From: Tamarix chinensis
Taxonomy: Eukaryota > Streptophyta > Magnoliopsida > Caryophyllales > Tamaricaceae
Assembly: GCA_030549775.1 (NCBI GenBank)
Contig: CM060174.1
Location: 23,920,693-23,984,692 of the forward strand
Direction: 5' to 3'
Length of the DNA: 64,000 nt
Shown: piece by piece, positions 60,693 through 64,000 of the stretch
Layout: the number at the start of each line of letters is the position of its first letter
How positions within the stretch are numbered: position 1 is the stretch's first letter
Notes under the pieces: model-generated
Told to the model about the DNA's origin: nothing
Databases searched by the model: none
Seen by the model: only the letters and a program-made list of their open reading frames with translations
Position numbers and translations under genes: made by a program

Positions 60693-61083
60693 GTCCATCG
60701 GTTAGAATAGTGGCCAGAGGCGTTTTGCCCTGTGCGTTTATTTTCCGGTCCACCAGCTATAATAGTGGATCAGAGGCGTTCTGCCCTGTGCATATATCTT
60801 CCGGTCCACCGGCTATAATAGTGGGGCTCCCGCGCTCACATGGATTAATGAAGAATGCTTGAATGAAAATGAATGAAGTAATCCATGGGAAAATACTAAG
60901 TTTTTACAGTGAAACACCATGTGAGTCGGGGCCATGATCCGGTCCACCCGCTATAATAGTAGATCAGAGGCGTTTTGCCCTGTGCGTTTATTTTCAGGTC
61001 CATCGGCTATAATAGTGGATCAGAGGCGTTCTGCCCTGTGCGTATATCTTCCGGTCCACCGGCTATAATAGTGGGGCTCCCGC
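60693..61083 (+). repeat. LTR-internal array of 56-bp units (CCACCGGCTATAATAGTGG)
   Basis: Two blocks of three units (60693-60830, 60940-61075), each GGTCCACCGGCTATAATAGTGG then ATCAGAGGCGTTCTGCCCTG. The frames 60674-60862 and 60975-61205 translate this repeat (CPVHISSGPPAI). Confidence 0.88.
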
Positions 61084-61455
61084 ACTTACATGGATTATTA
61101 AAGAAAATGTGTGGAATGAACCTATTATTAATGAGAATAAAGAATAAGTCTAATTGGACCATGACCAGCTTTTATTATCTGTATTGCTACATGCTGCTTA
61201 CGTGAGTATGCCACGTATTGAGTTTTAATAATATGGCTTATTCCTACCTGAGGCGTATGAGCCACTTTGTATTTCGGTTATACCACGCTTATATGTTAGA
61301 TGAGATGTTACGTATGTTTTATATGTTACTCTAGGTGTATGGTAAGATTTATGCTGTGGGTTGTGAATATGCATGATATTGTATTAACGTGTTGTACCCG
61401 GATTTAATATGCACTTGATGATATCTCTCCTATAAGGTAGGGTAGCGGGACTTAC

Positions 61456-61476
61456 TCAGTATTGGACCCATACTGA
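61456..61476 (+). other. Hairpin H1 (copy in 56734-61943)
   Basis: Perfect 7-bp stem TCAGTAT / ATACTGA with loop TGGACCC. Confidence 0.65.
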
Positions 61477-61797
61477 TACTACACTGGTTGAATGGGTCCT
61501 GTGACGATCCACCGATGGTGGGGAGCAGACCTCTTGTGCAGGTTTAAGATCGGATACTGTTTTGGGGTGGAAGCCTTGACTTGAGTGAGTAGGTAATCCG
61601 GATATTGATCCTTCGGGATTTATTTTTGTTTAGCTATATTTTGTATTACGTTCTTGTTTCGAGAAACATATTCTGAGGTTGTAATCCCAAATCGTATTCT
61701 AACTTCTGTTTGACTTACCTCTTATTAAGGATTTATGTTAAATGTCGTCTTGCGTTTTTGATACTTCGTACTAAATGTTGATCGGATTTAGCCTTAG

Positions 61798-61852
61798 CAC
61801 TTAGTACTGGAACGGTAGGAGTGAACCGGTCTGGTACTAAGTGTGGCGGTAA
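61798..61852 (+). other. Hairpin H2 and GTGTGGCGGTAA box (copy in 56734-61943)
   Basis: CACTTAGTAC (61798-61807) and GTACTAAGTG (61834-61843) form a perfect 10-bp stem. The box follows at 61841-61852, about 90 bases before the LTR end. Confidence 0.7.
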
Positions 61853-62694
61853 TACCCCCTAGTTTACGGTTTTATCCTTTGCTTCCGCTAAGCCTTTTGA
61901 TTTTAAATGAAATTTTTCAGGAGTGAAATTTGGGGGTGTTACAGCACCAGCCCATGGTCACACATATCATGGAAGCCTATCTAAATAAGGGACATAAAGT
62001 ATAGGTCGAAGCCAATCACCAAGTGGAAATAAGTCTAAGTCGAAGCCAATCACCAGAATGGACATAAGTCCAGGCAAAAACCAACCAATATGGACGTAAG
62101 TCTATGTCGAAGCCAACCACTTAGGTAACAAGACCCTTTAGTATTGATAACCTCTAAGTACATCATCAATGTCTAGAGTAGGTAAGGCACCGGGACCTCT
62201 CAGGATCCCGCCCAAAGGCAAATTAATCCCCAATAGCTAATTGAGGATTGGGTAGCCTAGAACATACTTCACTCATCTTTCTTTTGATTTATGTGATTAG
62301 TATTTTATTCATAAAGATGGGTAATCATACAAGGCCTGTACAAAAAGCAAGCAAGTCAGCTTTCCATGTTAATCCATATTAATCCTTTTCTTTCCATTTT
62401 CCAAATCATGTGGGTTTTCCATTTGTCCTTGGCCAGTATCATTCATATCTACCATATTGTTTAATTCATGCCCATATTTATTCTCTTTCCTCAATATCAT
62501 CACTTATCATAAGTGGAATACCCATTTAGCCTTTACATTACTCGTAGAGTATACCATAAAATATGATCTATTTTGATCCTTTCATTAGGCTAATAATCCA
62601 TGATAAAATCCATTTTTTATCTCACTAATAATCATGTTATAGTCCCAAACATAACCTCAAAGCATAACCAAACCAAAAAGAAACAAATTATACA

Positions 62695-62990
62695 AACCAG
62701 TCGAACCAATCGATTGGTATAGCTCAACTAGTCTATCGATTTAGGTTGACTAGTCGATTAGTTTATCCAACCAGACCATGCTTTCCTCAAACTAGGCGAT
62801 CGGTTTGGGTAAACCAGTCGAATTTTCATAAAGCAGTCGATCAATTTTATCTAACCAGTCGATGGGTTTAAGTAGAGAGCAAGACCAAAGTCTCTATAGG
62901 CTTACCAGTTGATGGGTTGGTTCAACTGATCAACTATTTTAGAAACCACTCGATCGGTTTGACTTAATCAGTTGATCATTTTACCATAAC
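62695..62990. repeat. Near-palindrome array in family-2 LTR
   Basis: About ten copies, including the perfect 14-base palindrome ACCAATCGATTGGT near 62705, and AACCAGTCGA / GATCGGTTT forms spaced 20-35 bp. Confidence 0.75.
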
Positions 62991-64000
62991 ACAAAACTAA
63001 ATCATAAATTTTATGTAGATTATTACATACAAATCATTCCTAACTACATTAAAACATGTATCAACATAGTTTAACATAATTTCAACTAAATTAACATGCA
63101 TTTCTCAATATGGAATCATCATATCTTATTTTTACCAAATTTTCATGCTTTTTTACTTAATTCATATCATCTAATCATCCAAATCATATATACCACTATA
63201 TTCTTTCATGCCAGCAGAAATCAACTCAAGATAACACCTAACATGAAAGAATACTCACTAAACATTTTAGAAATAAGAATCACTTACTTGATGTAGGCAA
63301 CATCCCCTTAAAAACTAAAAATTCCAACTATGGGAATTCTCAACTTTGAAAATCTTAAAACAAAAATCTTAAACTCAGACATTACCTTAAACCTTACTAA
63401 ATTTTGAACTAAAAAAAAAAGGAATAAGAACATACCGCTTGAGGCAAAAGTAGGGGAAGAGCTAAACTAACCACTCAACATTTTTCCTAGAATCTAACTC
63501 TTCCTTACTTAACAATCAAAACAAGAGAGAGCTAGAGATAGGATTAGAAGAGTGTAAAAGGGTTGGTTAGTAGTACTCAAAGTGTAAAAAGAAGAGAGGG
63601 AATGCAAGACTTAGAAAATTTGGTAGCTGAAAGAAAGGTGCATAGCAGAGATGGTTGATGCTATTTATAGCCAAACAATCAAAAGAAAGCATTGAGGGGT
63701 TAGGAACCAACTAGAAACCATACCATTGACCATTTAAATTCGATCAAAATGGACGAATTTTGTCTAGGATTTGCTGATATATATTCTCTAGAGCTCAAAT
63801 GGTGTCTCTAGAGAATGTAAGTCAATTAGACCAAAATTAGCATTCACAAATGGAGTAATGGAACATCAGCGTAGAAGAAATCTTCTTGCTGCTTAGAATC
63901 ATACCTTAGATTAAAGCATTTGATCTTATAATCGTGCAAAGGAGAGAGGAGGAAGATAATGCCGATGTTATCTCTCTCCTTCAATTGTCCCACTCGACCA

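Larger units (their letters stand above)
56734..61943 (+). mobile_element. 5.2-kb LTR-only element (family 1, forward)
   Basis: It runs from TGTAATACCCCGTATTTTTG to TTGGGGGTGTTACA with perfect GCACC duplications. It is the most complete family-1 copy: AT-rich start, GC-rich leader block 57595-57960 (with a short CCCTAA triple), ~145-bp units to 58920, TTACGTG repeats 59754-60021, CCACCGG arrays 60693-61083, hairpins H1 (61456-61476) and H2 (61798-61843). Its right end is the reverse complement of the left end of 1980-6605. No primer-binding site, coding region or second LTR; read as a solo LTR. Confidence 0.88.
55768..64000 (-). mobile_element. Family-2 LTR-only element (reverse), split and running off the window
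   Basis: It starts TGTACCCATTTTTCAC at 55768. It is split by 56734-61943 (duplicated GCACC) and resumes at 61949. The segment 62030-62190 matches 22640-22790 of the other reverse copy, and the palindrome array at 62695-62990 matches that family. The right end is outside the window. No gag/pol. Frames such as 63096-63296 and 59599-59923 (in the nested element) are not genes. Confidence 0.65.

Noticed and set aside
60674..61205. Two small plus-strand frames with the same CP..ISSGPPAIIVGL phrase
   Set aside because: The repeated peptide comes from the 56-bp DNA repeat, not from selection on protein.

Overview
The window is AT-rich nuclear DNA of a flowering plant, probably a eudicot. The evidence is one intron-containing host gene with GT-AG introns plus Copia, Gypsy, TRIM, CACTA and hAT-type transposons of plant kinds. 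I cannot name the species. About nine tenths is transposon-derived. The only convincing host gene lies on the minus strand at about 45.7-52.7 kb: a six-coding-exon gene for an SSP4/CTDSPL2-like CTD small phosphatase (403 residues by my splicing) with an intact DxDxT catalytic motif.

Layout. 1-14205: a decayed plus-strand Copia retrotransposon cut by two long LTR-only elements (704-9065 and 10248-13587); the first is itself cut by another (1980-6605 with perfect CCTGG target duplications). 14206-14720: one end of a CACTA element. 15729-20278: a 4.55-kb LTR-only element with perfect CCCAA duplications, sitting in an older LTR that ends at 21168. 21352-25753: a 4.4-kb LTR-like element of a second family. 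26-31.2 kb: old noncoding LTR debris with a short Copia reverse-transcriptase piece. 31209-35317: a minus-strand Copia element with its 5' LTR and primer-binding site but no 3' LTR. 35.3-43.3 kb: LTR debris, an hAT-type MITE, two Cassandra-like TRIMs and a second-family LTR (39316-43255). 43822-44191: an hAT-type nonautonomous element with a perfect 8-bp duplication. 45.7-52.7 kb: the phosphatase gene, with a MITE in one intron and a Gypsy relic in its 5' UTR intron. 52.8-55.8 kb: AT-rich DNA and another MITE. 55768 to the window end: a second-family LTR split by a 5.2-kb first-family element (56734-61943, perfect GCACC duplications).

The most interesting signal is in the long noncoding LTRs. 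They have no gag/pol, yet copies that differ widely in sequence keep two potential RNA hairpins whose stems change in a compensatory way, plus an almost invariant TGTGGCGGTAA box about 70-120 bases from the LTR 3' end. They also carry internal arrays of short palindromic motifs. This suggests constraint on RNA or DNA structure in otherwise fast-evolving LTRs. All calls come from reading the sequence; no alignment, folding or database search was run.
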